64,000 nucleotides of DNA from Alteromonas macleodii ATCC 27126. GTDB taxonomy: Bacteria; Pseudomonadota; Gammaproteobacteria; Enterobacterales; Alteromonadaceae. The stretch is from positions 2,542,001 through 2,606,000 of the forward strand of contig NC_018632.1 in NCBI RefSeq assembly GCF_000172635.2, written 5' to 3'. Every line of letters begins with the position of its first letter. Position 1 is the stretch's first letter. The notes under the pieces are model-generated. The model was given only the letters and a program-made list of their open reading frames with translations, was not told the DNA's origin and did no database searches. The translations under genes and the position numbers were made by a program. Positions 44,506 through 52,181 of the stretch are shown piece after piece.

Positions 44506-44557
44506 TGAAAATGCTTACCATTGCGTAAAAAGCCACCGCCAATAGTGAGGAAAAGCG

Positions 44558-44815
44558 ATGAACATTTTTTTAAAATCGAATATGAAAGATATAGCACAGA
44601 AAGAGCATGCTTATTTTTCGCAAAAACATCATGCAGATGTTGCACTTACACAAGCAAAGAGGCAATGTAAACTGATGATGGGAAAGCCTGAAACGTTGCT
44701 TGGCATCGCAACCCTTGGCGCATACAAGGGTGCGGTAGATGCAAAACCCAAAGCAAAACGCAATCAAGCCCTAATGGCAATAAGTAGGACTGCGCTATTG
44801 TCGTTATTTCAATGA
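44558..44815 (+). CDS. YqjK-like small protein
   Basis: An 85-residue basic protein. The QAKRQCKLMMGKPETLLGIATLGAYKGA segment and its place after YqjD- and YqjE-like genes suggest a YqjK-like protein. AGGA precedes the ATG, and the gap to the YqjE-like gene is 52 bp. One weak amphipathic/hydrophobic helix is present (ALMAISRTALLSLF). No biochemical role is known. Confidence 0.6.
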   Translation: MNIFLKSNMKDIAQKEHAYFSQKHHADVALTQAKRQCKLMMGKPETLLGIATLGAYKGAVDAKPKAKRNQALMAISRTALLSLFQ

Positions 44816-44839
44816 TCACAGTATTAAGGAATATGTGAG

Positions 44840-45418
44840 ATGAACAACAAAAAAAATATGAAGAAAAGTCGTTTGACGCTTGCCTGTGTTGGTGTGGCGT
44901 TTAGCCTTGCAATAGTAGGTTGTTCATCGACCCCTGTAGCAGCCCCTACCCCTTATAAGTCAGCGAGTTCCAAAGCTGCCTACGGCTATTCGAGCGAAAA
45001 AATTTCTGAGAACGAATACAAGGTTCTTTTTAAGGCAACAGACAAAACTCCTGCTGATAAAGTACAGCAATATGCCCTTTACAGAGCAGCGGAAATTGCT
45101 GAAAAGCAAGGCTTTACCTATTTAGCTATTGTTAAAACCAACGTGGATAAAAAGCCAGTTGTTGCGCGAGAAGTTATGGCGAACAAGGAAGAGCCCGTGG
45201 CATTTCAAACAGACAGGCAGTGCACTATGTCAGGCTGCGATGAAGTGGCACAGCCTATGGCCGTCCCAAGCTCAAACGACGTTGTGAAAACTCAAATTAA
45301 CGACATCTACTTTACTATTAATGTAATGATGGCGAATGATAAAACCCGTCTAGGTAAAAATGCTTTTACTGTCTTAGAGGTACTATCAGAGCCTCTTGAG
45401 CCAAAAAATGGCAACTAG
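44840..45418 (+). CDS. Lipoprotein, CC0125/CC1285-like
   Basis: The 192-residue precursor has a lipobox ending IVGC at Cys28. The mature part starts with a Ser/Ala/Pro-rich linker, then YGYSSEKISENEYKVLF and DKVQQYALYRAAEIAEKQGF, which is the hallmark of the CC0125/CC1285 lipoprotein group. It includes one CTMSGC pair that may form a disulfide. It is expected in the inner leaflet of the outer membrane. It lies 24 bp after the YqjK-like gene and is probably the last gene of the sigma-54 operon; a short TGAGCG/CGCTCA hairpin follows the stop. Confidence 0.8.
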   Translation: MNNKKNMKKSRLTLACVGVAFSLAIVGCSSTPVAAPTPYKSASSKAAYGYSSEKISENEYKVLFKATDKTPADKVQQYALYRAAEIAEKQGFTYLAIVKTNVDKKPVVAREVMANKEEPVAFQTDRQCTMSGCDEVAQPMAVPSSNDVVKTQINDIYFTINVMMANDKTRLGKNAFTVLEVLSEPLEPKNGN

Positions 45419-45468
45419 CTGAGCGTTTTGCCGCTCACTTATGCTCTAAAACATCAGTTTTAATAGAA

Positions 45469-45506
45469 ATGCTTTTCAGGCCCTAGTTGCAATTATTGAA
45501 AAGCAT
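45469..45506. other. Hairpin with 10-bp arms
   Basis: ATGCTTTTCA (45469-45478) and TGAAAAGCAT (45497-45506) flank an 18-base loop that contains GGCCCTAG, a piece resembling the tip of the MITE-like element at 6703. It overlaps the stop codon of the doubtful 81-codon minus-strand frame. Confidence 0.4.
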
Positions 45507-45721
45507 CGCTCAAACACATGAGCAAAACCGTAATGTGTATTAAAGCCAACAACCTGTGCACTAGTCTTTATTACTTTTCTGTTGTGGCTAACAGACCACT
45601 GGCTAACTGCATTCTTCACTTTTCTACAAACTTGACCGGTGTCATATTCGTTTCTTCTTGAAAAAGTCGATGACACTGCTGCTATCACAGCTCTTTTTTC
45701 TAATTTATAGCTGTTATCCAT
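45476..45721 (-). CDS. Doubtful small protein
   Basis: An 81-codon frame with AGGAGA immediately before the ATG. It has no known family, signal peptide or membrane helix; the protein is basic with three scattered cysteines. It is the only minus-strand frame in an otherwise plus-strand block. The ribosome-like site is too close to the ATG, so this may be chance. Confidence 0.3.
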   Translation of the reverse strand: MDNSYKLEKRAVIAAVSSTFSRRNEYDTGQVCRKVKNAVSQWSVSHNRKVIKTSAQVVGFNTHYGFAHVFERCFSIIATRA

Positions 45722-45934
45722 TCTCCTGAAGTGCTTCCTGGATTTTTAATGGCCCGTTAATCTTCTATTAATGTTGTACAAAAGTCTCCGTCATCATAGC
45801 TAGCTATCATTAAACCCATGAACTGCAGAGCAGATTTATAAACCTCTAGCAACAACGTTGTAGCGGTACTGCTCTAAGCAATTGAATCAGGTAATAGCAC
45901 ATATTTATTTTGCAAATGACTAAGGAGTCAGGCG

Positions 45935-46579
45935 ATGAGAAAGCTAAGCACGTTAATGACAAAAACTACTCTTGTAGCAGCTACAGTAATGTTGGTGACT
46001 GGTTGCAGTGCAGTGGCAAAACCGCAGATGGAGCATTCAGCTAGTTCGAATGTTCCGGCGTTAAAAGCTAAAGCACTCGACAACGCATTACTTTATTCCG
46101 ACGAATGTATTACTGAGCGAGAAGTGGTAACGGCACAAAAGATGTGGGGCGACGGCATAGTGCGAATTGGTGCAGTATTTAGCAATGATGGTGATTACTC
46201 TGGCGAAGCCGCAGATTTCATCCAAGCTATGTATGGTTACGATTTAAGCAGCGTACTGTTTAAACCAACGCTTGCAGCTAACGACCAGTTCCGTTCAAGC
46301 TTCGATGCTGCGCTTTCATACTTTGTTGGCGGTAATGACGCTTACGAAGAGGACAAAGGCTTTGCTATAAAGCCATACACAAATGTGAAATTCGATAATG
46401 TGGGTATTATCAACAACAGCTGTCGCATGGCCGTGGCGATGGGCAACTACTTCTTTACCGATACAAAAGGTGGCGAAACGAAGGTGGAATACACGTTTGC
46501 CTATGTCAAAGATAGTGACGGCGACCTGCGTATTGTTGCTCACCAATCTTCGTTACCTTACAACCCAAACGGTAACTAA
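45935..46579 (+). CDS. Secreted NTF2-like lipoprotein
   Basis: The 214-residue precursor has a lipobox MLVTGC with Cys24. The mature region contains EREVVTAQKMWGDGIVRIGAVF, YGYDLSSVLFKPTL, ALSYFVGG, AMGNYFFTD and a C-terminal RIVAHQSSLPY, the pattern of a secreted NTF2/SnoaL-like family. Such proteins are often labelled phosphoribosyl-AMP cyclohydrolase in databases, but no HisI metal motifs are visible, so I reject that name. AAGGAG precedes the ATG. It is likely a lipid-anchored envelope protein of unknown function, with its own terminator. Confidence 0.75.
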   Translation: MRKLSTLMTKTTLVAATVMLVTGCSAVAKPQMEHSASSNVPALKAKALDNALLYSDECITEREVVTAQKMWGDGIVRIGAVFSNDGDYSGEAADFIQAMYGYDLSSVLFKPTLAANDQFRSSFDAALSYFVGGNDAYEEDKGFAIKPYTNVKFDNVGIINNSCRMAVAMGNYFFTDTKGGETKVEYTFAYVKDSDGDLRIVAHQSSLPYNPNGN

Positions 46580-46637
46580 ATAGGCCATTGCCCCTCCATT
46601 CTTAGGAAGTGTGAGGGGCGAAACACTCTCCCTTTGC

Positions 46638-46678
46638 AGGCAAGGCGTCCCTTCCCTTTCGCTTTGCCTCTTTTTTAT
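46638..46678 (+). terminator. Terminator before DUF2490 gene
   Basis: AGGCAAGGCG (46638-46647) pairs with CGCTTTGCCT (46660-46669, one G-U pair) and a run of T follows. A second stem, GCCCCTC (46590-46596) with GAGGGGC (46613-46619), lies just upstream. Confidence 0.75.
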
Positions 46679-46695
46679 TTTCAACGAGAAAAACT

Positions 46696-47391
46696 ATGTG
46701 CGCAAAACGAATTATGACGCGTTGCGTCTTACTACTTGTAATGGCGATGACAGCCGGCGTTAAGTCACACGCCGAGTCAGATTTTCAATCTTGGAACGCC
46801 CTCGCACTCACTGGAGATGCCGATGATAAAGGTAAATGGCAATTTTGGTTTGACGGTCATTTACGCTTTAAAGACGACGCATCTCGCCTAGGCGTTTCTA
46901 TCGTTCGTCCCGGTGTCGGCTACAAACTATCAAGCGATACGACCTTGTGGCTGGGTGTTGCAAGAGTAACGATAGACTCAGACAACGGTTCAATTGAAGA
47001 AGACAGGGTGTGGCAGCAAGCTACGTATTCATTAAGCAAATTTATGGGCGGTACCATTTCAGGTAGAAGTCGTTTGGAGCAGCGATTCAGGAGCGATGAA
47101 GGCGATGATACAGGCTATAGGTTTAGACAATTTATACGGTGGTCGAAACCTTTAAATGAGCAATGGTCAATGGTCGTGTGGGACGAGGTATTTTTGGGTT
47201 TGAACGACACAGACTGGGGCCAAAATAGCGGGTTTGATCAAAATAGACTTTACGTGGGACCGGCCTATCACCTCAACAAGAAATGGCGCGTTGAGATGGG
47301 ATACTTACATAATCATATTGCGTCGCCAGGCGCCAATTCAGACGCCATAACAAACCACAACCTTGCTCTCACGTTCTTCGGAAGCTGGTAA
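46696..47391 (+). CDS. DUF2490 outer-membrane-type protein
   Basis: The 231-residue precursor has a signal peptide (cleavage near SHAES, residue ~26) and then alternating amphipathic strands: WQFWFDGHLRFKDD, VRPGVGYKLSSDTTLWLGVARV, RLEQRF, MVVWDEVFLGLND, and a C-terminal NLALTFFGSW with a terminal aromatic residue. This is the DUF2490 family, a small outer-membrane beta-barrel of unknown cargo. A start at the second Met (codon 7) is also possible. It sits inside the envelope-gene block but is separated from the previous gene by a terminator, so it has its own promoter. Confidence 0.82.
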   Translation: MCAKRIMTRCVLLLVMAMTAGVKSHAESDFQSWNALALTGDADDKGKWQFWFDGHLRFKDDASRLGVSIVRPGVGYKLSSDTTLWLGVARVTIDSDNGSIEEDRVWQQATYSLSKFMGGTISGRSRLEQRFRSDEGDDTGYRFRQFIRWSKPLNEQWSMVVWDEVFLGLNDTDWGQNSGFDQNRLYVGPAYHLNKKWRVEMGYLHNHIASPGANSDAITNHNLALTFFGSW

Positions 47392-47578
47392 GAATCAAAG
47401 AATAACCTCAACCAAAGGCCCTTAACACACTTAGAGTAAAGTTGGGTGGCTAGGGCCTTACTCAATCATGTAAAAAATGCATTCGTACGTGTAATCGTGA
47501 CGTTAATTGCCTGCAGATATGGCCTAACAACCAGAGAAAAATTAAATTATATCAATATATTTCAATAACTTAAAAAAT

Positions 47579-47594
47579 AGGCATAAAGATAGCA
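47579..47594 (+). promoter_or_regulatory. Weak sigma-54-like element before DUF1328 gene
   Basis: AGGCATAAAGATAGCA keeps GG-N10-GC spacing (GG 47580-47581, GC 47592-47593) and most of the consensus, but has A for T at the first base and at -13. It is 44 bp before the DUF1328 ATG. It is notable only because the same spacing occurs at the better site at 43561. Confidence 0.3.
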
Positions 47595-47637
47595 TTAGTT
47601 AAAGTGAAAGTAACGGAAGCAATACGAGGATTTAGTT

Positions 47638-47814
47638 ATGTTAGGTTGGGCAATCACATTTTTTATCATCGCCATTATTGCAGCAGTTTTTGGTTTTGGA
47701 GGCATCGCAGGTGCAGCAACAGGTATCGCACAGTTTCTTTTCTTTGTGTTTATCGCGTTGCTCGTAATCTCACTTATCGCAAATGCGTTACGTGGTAGAG
47801 CACCAAGAGCCTAA
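47638..47814 (+). CDS. DUF1328 (YtjA-like) two-helix membrane protein
   Basis: A 58-residue protein that begins [20 protein letters not shown] and ends RGRAPRA. It has two membrane helices around a glycine-rich turn ([11 protein letters not shown]). This is the DUF1328/YtjA family, typically induced in stress and general-stress regulons and of unknown mechanism. GAGGA stands seven bases ahead of the ATG. It precedes a small acidic lipoprotein by 38 bp, so the two are likely one transcript. Confidence 0.9.
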   Translation: MLGWAITFFIIAIIAAVFGFGGIAGAATGIAQFLFFVFIALLVISLIANALRGRAPRA

Positions 47815-47852
47815 GAGTTAGAAGTATTTTAATAGGAAAAAGGAGTAAGGAT

Positions 47853-48047
47853 ATGTTTTCATTTAAAAACTTATCAAAGGTACTAGTAGCATCAGCATTT
47901 GCACTATCACTAGCAGCTTGCGGTGACGGTGAAGCGGAAGACGCAGGTGAAGAGCTAGACGAAATTGTTACCGATGCAGGTAATGCCGTTGAAGACGCTT
48001 GTGAAGATGTGAAAGAAGGCGTAGACGCTGAAGATAAAGACTGTTAA
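47853..48047 (+). CDS. Small acidic lipoprotein
   Basis: The 64-residue precursor has a signal with LSLAACG, so Cys23 is lipidated. The mature 42 residues are very acidic (Asp/Glu-rich, GEAEDAGEELDEIVTDAG) with two further cysteines (CEDVKEGV and the C-terminal DKDC). No named family is recognised; small Cys-Glu-rich lipoproteins of this type occur next to DUF1328 genes. AAGGAG precedes the ATG. It may bind cations or tether envelope components; function is unknown. A perfect-palindrome terminator follows. Confidence 0.75.
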   Translation: MFSFKNLSKVLVASAFALSLAACGDGEAEDAGEELDEIVTDAGNAVEDACEDVKEGVDAEDKDC

Positions 48048-48061
48048 TCACGTTTTTATCA

Positions 48062-48093
48062 AAAAAGGGCCAGACAATTGTCTGGCCCTTTTT
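48062..48093. terminator. Bidirectional terminator, perfect 32-bp palindrome
   Basis: AAAAAGGGCCAGACAA (48062-48077) is followed directly by its reverse complement to 48093, with A and T runs on both sides. It closes the plus-strand lipoprotein gene and the minus-strand gene that ends at 48131. Confidence 0.92.
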
Positions 48094-48130
48094 GTGTTTA
48101 CAGTCGACGTGGTTTGACCTAACTGGTTAG

Positions 48131-48349
48131 TTAAGACACTTCTTCACCACCTAACTCACGAGCAAGATCGTCTAGTGTAGATAGCGTCGAATCAAATTCA
48201 CCTACGCCGTAACGGTATTTTACACTCACGTGATGATCCGTACGCCCGAACTTCACTCTTAACCCTTCTGCGTCAATATGCTTCACGGTATTCAAAAAGC
48301 GATAGGCAGACATTTCTGTTTCAAATTGAAACTCAACACTGTTTTCCAT
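48131..48349 (-). CDS. Hypothetical protein
   Basis: A 72-residue soluble protein (VEFQFETEMSAYRFLNTVKH, FGRTDHHVSVKYRYG) with no known family. The pattern resembles a beta-alpha-beta element, possibly ferredoxin-like. It lies 13 bp after the DUF349 gene on the same strand, which suggests that it is the last gene of that operon. Confidence 0.7.
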   Translation of the reverse strand: MENSVEFQFETEMSAYRFLNTVKHIDAEGLRVKFGRTDHHVSVKYRYGVGEFDSTLSTLDDLARELGGEEVS

Positions 48350-48362
48350 TTAGGCTTTCCGT

Positions 48363-51305
48363 TTAAGCAACAATTTCAGGATGAGTATCAATAACTGAAA
48401 CAACTCGTTGCAGCAAATGGTTATCTTCTTCGCTTATCGAGTCGTATGATAACCAGTCAGCAAGAATGTCGGGAGCTGTTGCCGCTTCGCCTTGTTCCAA
48501 CTTAGATGTCATCATCTGTAGCTGTACGCTAGAGCGTATAGATGCGTCTGCATCTGGGCTTGGCATACCTGTTGCGACTTCTAATGCTACCGTTAACCAT
48601 CGTCTATCGTGCTGAGTTTTTTTATTTCCAGTAGACTGACCCAATACGCTTGCCCAACGCTTCCCTAACGTTTCCGCTAGAGCTTGCTCGTCACCACTTC
48701 CCTCACCTACACTTAGCTGTAGTAAAGAAATCAGAGCCTGAGCTCGCGCCAATCGGGCTTGAGATTGTGCATTTTTCGCTTGCGCCGCGCGCTTACTTTC
48801 AAGTGAATCAATCTTTTTATCTACTTTCGTACGTTGCGCTTTAGGCAAGTCGGTTAACTGAGCGCGAACGTCGCTTATTGATTGACTGAACGTTGCATCA
48901 TCGCTGTTGATGTCAACAGCTTCCACTTGCTTGAGTAGCGAATCTACTAACGCGTTAAATGCATTATTCTGTACTTTCCGCTCGGCTTTTAAACGTTCAA
49001 ATACGGTGTCATTGGCAGCCTTAAATTCTGCCCACAACTTACTCTCTTCACGTTTACCTGCATGGCCTACTTGCTTCCATTGGCTTTGCAATTGCTGAGC
49101 CTTGTCGGCAGCGCCAGCGACATCTTCTTCCGTAGCAAGTTGACAAGCTTGGGTGACTAACGCACGCTTTTGGGCTTGGTTGTCGCTTTGCCATTGATTT
49201 ACTTTAGCCTGAATGGGCGATGATACCGCCTTCCATTCTTGCTTCAGCTGTTCATAAATTTCACGTTCAACCTGACCTGCAGCGTGCCACTGTTTAGACA
49301 CTCTATCGAAAACTTTCACTAACTCGGCTTCCGGCATGTTAATGTCCATTGCCTTAACGGTAGCGATAATCGACATACGCTGTTCACGCGCAGCAGCCCG
49401 CTGTGCATCTAACTTCGCGTAATGCGCTCTACAAGGCTCGAAGGCCTTTTCAAGTGCATCATCGAATTGCTGCTGTAACAACGCGTCATCACTACTTTCT
49501 TCACTCGTTGACGATGACGGTGTTAGTGATAACCATTGCTTACGCAGATACTTAATGGCCTCACTTCTTTGCTTAATATTTTCTGCGTCAGCGCTGGCTA
49601 ACGCTTTTGCTTCTTCTACAAGAGCGGGTTTGCGCGGCGCAGCAAGGTAATCCTGCCATCCTTCTAAGCGCGACACATCACCAGCGGTTTTTTCAAAACG
49701 TTTCTCTACATACTTTTTCGCTGAACCAGGAAGCGCAGCATAACTTTCCTGAAGCTTTGCAAATTTTGAAATAGCAACGCGGAATTTACCCTGAGCAATT
49801 AAGTTATCGATAACGCTAATGTGCTTTCTAATGTGTTTTACTTGCTCATTTTCTTTGGATTTTTGAGCACGCTCTTTGGCATTTACACTGCTTGTCGCTG
49901 CGTTGAAACGTTTAGACAACGCCTTAGGAATGGCATCGATTTCGCGACTAAGCGCTTTATACGCTTGACGTGCTTCGTCAAACTCCGCTTTAAGAGCCAC
50001 TACACTACTGCTTTGTAATGCGTCGCCACCATTTACCTGACTCAAATTCTCAGTCGATGCGCTAGCTTCTTCAACGCTCACATCACGGGTATCTTTACCC
50101 GACTCGCTATCGCTTGCCGAAACGATCTTAGCGGCAATGTCTTCGAGCGACTGAAGTTTTATCAGTAGCTTTTGGCCGTATTGCTGCTGCATAGAGAAGC
50201 GATCAAGCTGCTCGTTTAGTTCGTCGACAGAGTGCTTAATCTGTGTAATTCGCTTATCAGTTGCAGATTCATCATCGAGACGCGCTAGCTGTTCGAGCGT
50301 TGCTTCAACACCGCGCACGCTTTCATTAACCGTAGCAACATCAGCAAGCGTCGCTTCACAAAGCCTGTTATTGTACAACCAAGCTACCTGCTCCTTGGCA
50401 TGAGTAAGCTGCTGTTCGCACAATGCTTTGGTATTGGCACGTTGCGACGCTTGTTGCTTCTCTTCCCATGCCGGGCGTATACGGCTTAAATATCGCTCGA
50501 GCTGCTCACCAATACGCGCGCGCTTTTCTTCATAATCAGCGCGTTCTTCTGAAGTGAGTAAATCAATTTGAGCAAATAGCCCTGTCAATTCGCTCTCAAG
50601 TTCGTTGCGCTTTTCATCAATGGTTTCTACATCTGATTTGTCGAGTAAAGCCTGATATTTTGAAAGTCCCAGAGTGAGCTGCTTTTTAAGCTCCACTGGG
50701 CGCTTTGCAGCCTCTTTGATAGCATCTATCCGCGCATTAATTTTCGTAACAAGGGCATCATCTGACACTTTCTTAGCAAGCTTTTGCAGATCTGATACGT
50801 CTGAATGTGCGTTGACTAGTTGAGTCTGCAGTTGGGGACTTGCGCCTTCTAAAAAAACAAACTGGGTGAAAGATGGCTTCGCTACTTTTTCGATTAGCGC
50901 GCTAGCTAGCGCATCATCTTGTAAGAGCATAGGCTCTTTCTTCAACATTTGTGGTACTAACTGCACTACCAAATCGGCGTTGGCTGTTTCAGTTAAAAAA
51001 GAGAATATCTCTTGGCGGGAGAGTGTGACATCCCCCTCGCCTAACAAAGCGGCGTTTACCTTTTTCTCTGCCGCTTTTTTAACGCGAGACTGCTTGGCAA
51101 TTTGTGACATTTTAAGCCACAGCACAAAGCTATTAAGCTTTTCGAGTGCTGCTAAACTGACATTTGCATCTTCGTCATTAAATGCCAGTTCGTGAAGAAT
51201 TGTTTTTTCCTGTGCCTTTTCGGGAGAGAGACTCTCGATTGCCTGCATCCGTTTTTCAGGCTTTGGGCTTTGGTGTGAAGGCGCAAATATACGACTAAAT
51301 ATCAT
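48363..51305 (-). CDS. DUF349 repeat protein
   Basis: The 980-residue protein is almost wholly helical coiled coil. Several DUF349 repeats are visible: WHAAGQVEREIYEQLKQEWK, LQSQWKQVGHAGKREESKLW, and similar W-rich units. N-terminal HEAT-like repeats (EKAQEKTILHELAFNDEDANV) and a low-complexity Ser/Glu region near 400-430 are also present. DUF349 proteins occur in gammaproteobacteria and actinobacteria and are linked to RNA or ribosome-associated roles only by inference. Its ATG overlaps the upstream DUF1315 gene by 11 bp, showing translational coupling in a zinc-ribbon, YeaC-like, DUF349 and hypothetical-gene run. Confidence 0.87.
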   Translation of the reverse strand: MIFSRIFAPSHQSPKPEKRMQAIESLSPEKAQEKTILHELAFNDEDANVSLAALEKLNSFVLWLKMSQIAKQSRVKKAAEKKVNAALLGEGDVTLSRQEIFSFLTETANADLVVQLVPQMLKKEPMLLQDDALASALIEKVAKPSFTQFVFLEGASPQLQTQLVNAHSDVSDLQKLAKKVSDDALVTKINARIDAIKEAAKRPVELKKQLTLGLSKYQALLDKSDVETIDEKRNELESELTGLFAQIDLLTSEERADYEEKRARIGEQLERYLSRIRPAWEEKQQASQRANTKALCEQQLTHAKEQVAWLYNNRLCEATLADVATVNESVRGVEATLEQLARLDDESATDKRITQIKHSVDELNEQLDRFSMQQQYGQKLLIKLQSLEDIAAKIVSASDSESGKDTRDVSVEEASASTENLSQVNGGDALQSSSVVALKAEFDEARQAYKALSREIDAIPKALSKRFNAATSSVNAKERAQKSKENEQVKHIRKHISVIDNLIAQGKFRVAISKFAKLQESYAALPGSAKKYVEKRFEKTAGDVSRLEGWQDYLAAPRKPALVEEAKALASADAENIKQRSEAIKYLRKQWLSLTPSSSTSEESSDDALLQQQFDDALEKAFEPCRAHYAKLDAQRAAAREQRMSIIATVKAMDINMPEAELVKVFDRVSKQWHAAGQVEREIYEQLKQEWKAVSSPIQAKVNQWQSDNQAQKRALVTQACQLATEEDVAGAADKAQQLQSQWKQVGHAGKREESKLWAEFKAANDTVFERLKAERKVQNNAFNALVDSLLKQVEAVDINSDDATFSQSISDVRAQLTDLPKAQRTKVDKKIDSLESKRAAQAKNAQSQARLARAQALISLLQLSVGEGSGDEQALAETLGKRWASVLGQSTGNKKTQHDRRWLTVALEVATGMPSPDADASIRSSVQLQMMTSKLEQGEAATAPDILADWLSYDSISEEDNHLLQRVVSVIDTHPEIVA

Positions 51306-51588
51306 CCTGTTTAAACCGCGCTATTGTATTATTATCATCCTGCTCATCGCGTAACGAGCGCTTAAAGTCGGCTTTACTTTTATGTACGATTTCGCCGCTT
51401 TCACCTACTGTCATATGCTCAGAGGACTTTTCTATTTTTGCTTGATACAGCATAACAGCCTGCATGCTGCTTGCTTTTTGCTCTTCGTTTAAAGGCGTGC
51501 CATCTGGCCACTTACCTGTTTCAACAGCCTGACGCAGACGCTCGTAAATCTCCGGCGTCATGCTGGCTAAAAGTGCTTCTATATTCAT
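51295..51588 (-). CDS. DUF1315 (YeaC-like) protein
   Basis: The 97-residue protein matches the YeaC family: MNIEALLASMTPEIYERLRQ, then TGKWPDGTPLNEEQK and MQAVMLYQAKI. YeaC is conserved but uncharacterised. It follows the zinc-ribbon gene with no gap (the stop codon of that gene directly precedes this ATG) and overlaps DUF349 by 11 bp, so the three are clearly one transcription and translation unit. Confidence 0.88.
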   Translation of the reverse strand: MNIEALLASMTPEIYERLRQAVETGKWPDGTPLNEEQKASSMQAVMLYQAKIEKSSEHMTVGESGEIVHKSKADFKRSLRDEQDDNNTIARFKQDDI

Positions 51589-51915
51589 TTAGGAAAAACG
51601 CTTTATGTAAACAATACGCGCGCGGTTTACTAAGTACCAAACAAAGCCAACCACTGCGCCCAAAATAGCTAAATTATGTTGCAAATCACCTGGGCGTGTT
51701 CCGCCCCAATACATGAAGCCAAAACTCGCAACGAATATCAGCATAGCAAGAAGGGATTGGTTCTGGATACTGGCTAACTTTTTAAATCTTTGTAAGCTTT
51801 GTTTGCGCTCTATATCTTCAGAGGTCGCATCACCGATTTTAAAGTCACAGTGAGGACACGTCTTCGCTTTGTCAGACGTTTTTTTGTTACACGAAGGACA
51901 GTCAACTAATGCCAT
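51589..51915 (-). CDS. Zinc-ribbon membrane protein
   Basis: The 108-residue protein starts with a zinc ribbon (CPSCNKKTSDKAKTCPHC, four cysteines) and then has two membrane helices (about 52-70 and 80-98). The ribbon faces the cytoplasm. Proteins of this plan may bind metal or act as scaffolds; no role is known. It is the first gene of the unit that leads to the YeaC-like and DUF349 genes. Confidence 0.8.
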   Translation of the reverse strand: MALVDCPSCNKKTSDKAKTCPHCDFKIGDATSEDIERKQSLQRFKKLASIQNQSLLAMLIFVASFGFMYWGGTRPGDLQHNLAILGAVVGFVWYLVNRARIVYIKRFS

Positions 51916-52181
51916 ATGTTGCTCCTGTTTATTGGGTGCGAAATGGAAATGCGCAACTCGCTATTGAGCGTAGACGCATTTATACGCGGATGGGTATCAT
52001 ACTTAAGTTCATCACAACAATGAAGTCGATTCTGTGGATTAACCTTATCGCCATAAAACAAAAATGCGCAGGGTGTTAACTTTTATACAAAGTTCACCGC
52101 TACGCATTTTTACCTGATAGCCAAGTTGCATTTCCCTTCAGTGAAACTCAAAAGGGGGCGATGCTTTAGGCAATACTCACC

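Larger units (their letters stand above)
45419..45934. other. Intergenic region with one doubtful gene
   Basis: About 515 bp between two plus-strand lipoprotein genes. It contains a 10-bp inverted repeat at 45469-45506, a doubtful minus-strand 81-codon frame, and a perfect ATAGCTAGCTAT palindrome (45796-45807). No match with correct sigma-54 spacing and sequence was found before the gene at 45935. Confidence 0.5.

Noticed and set aside
45722..45934. Sigma-54 promoter before the lipoprotein gene at 45935
   Set aside because: The only GG-N10-GC match (near 45740) fails most consensus bases.
45935..46579. Phosphoribosyl-AMP cyclohydrolase (HisI) label
   Set aside because: There is a lipoprotein signal and an NTF2-like pattern, and HisI metal-binding motifs are absent.
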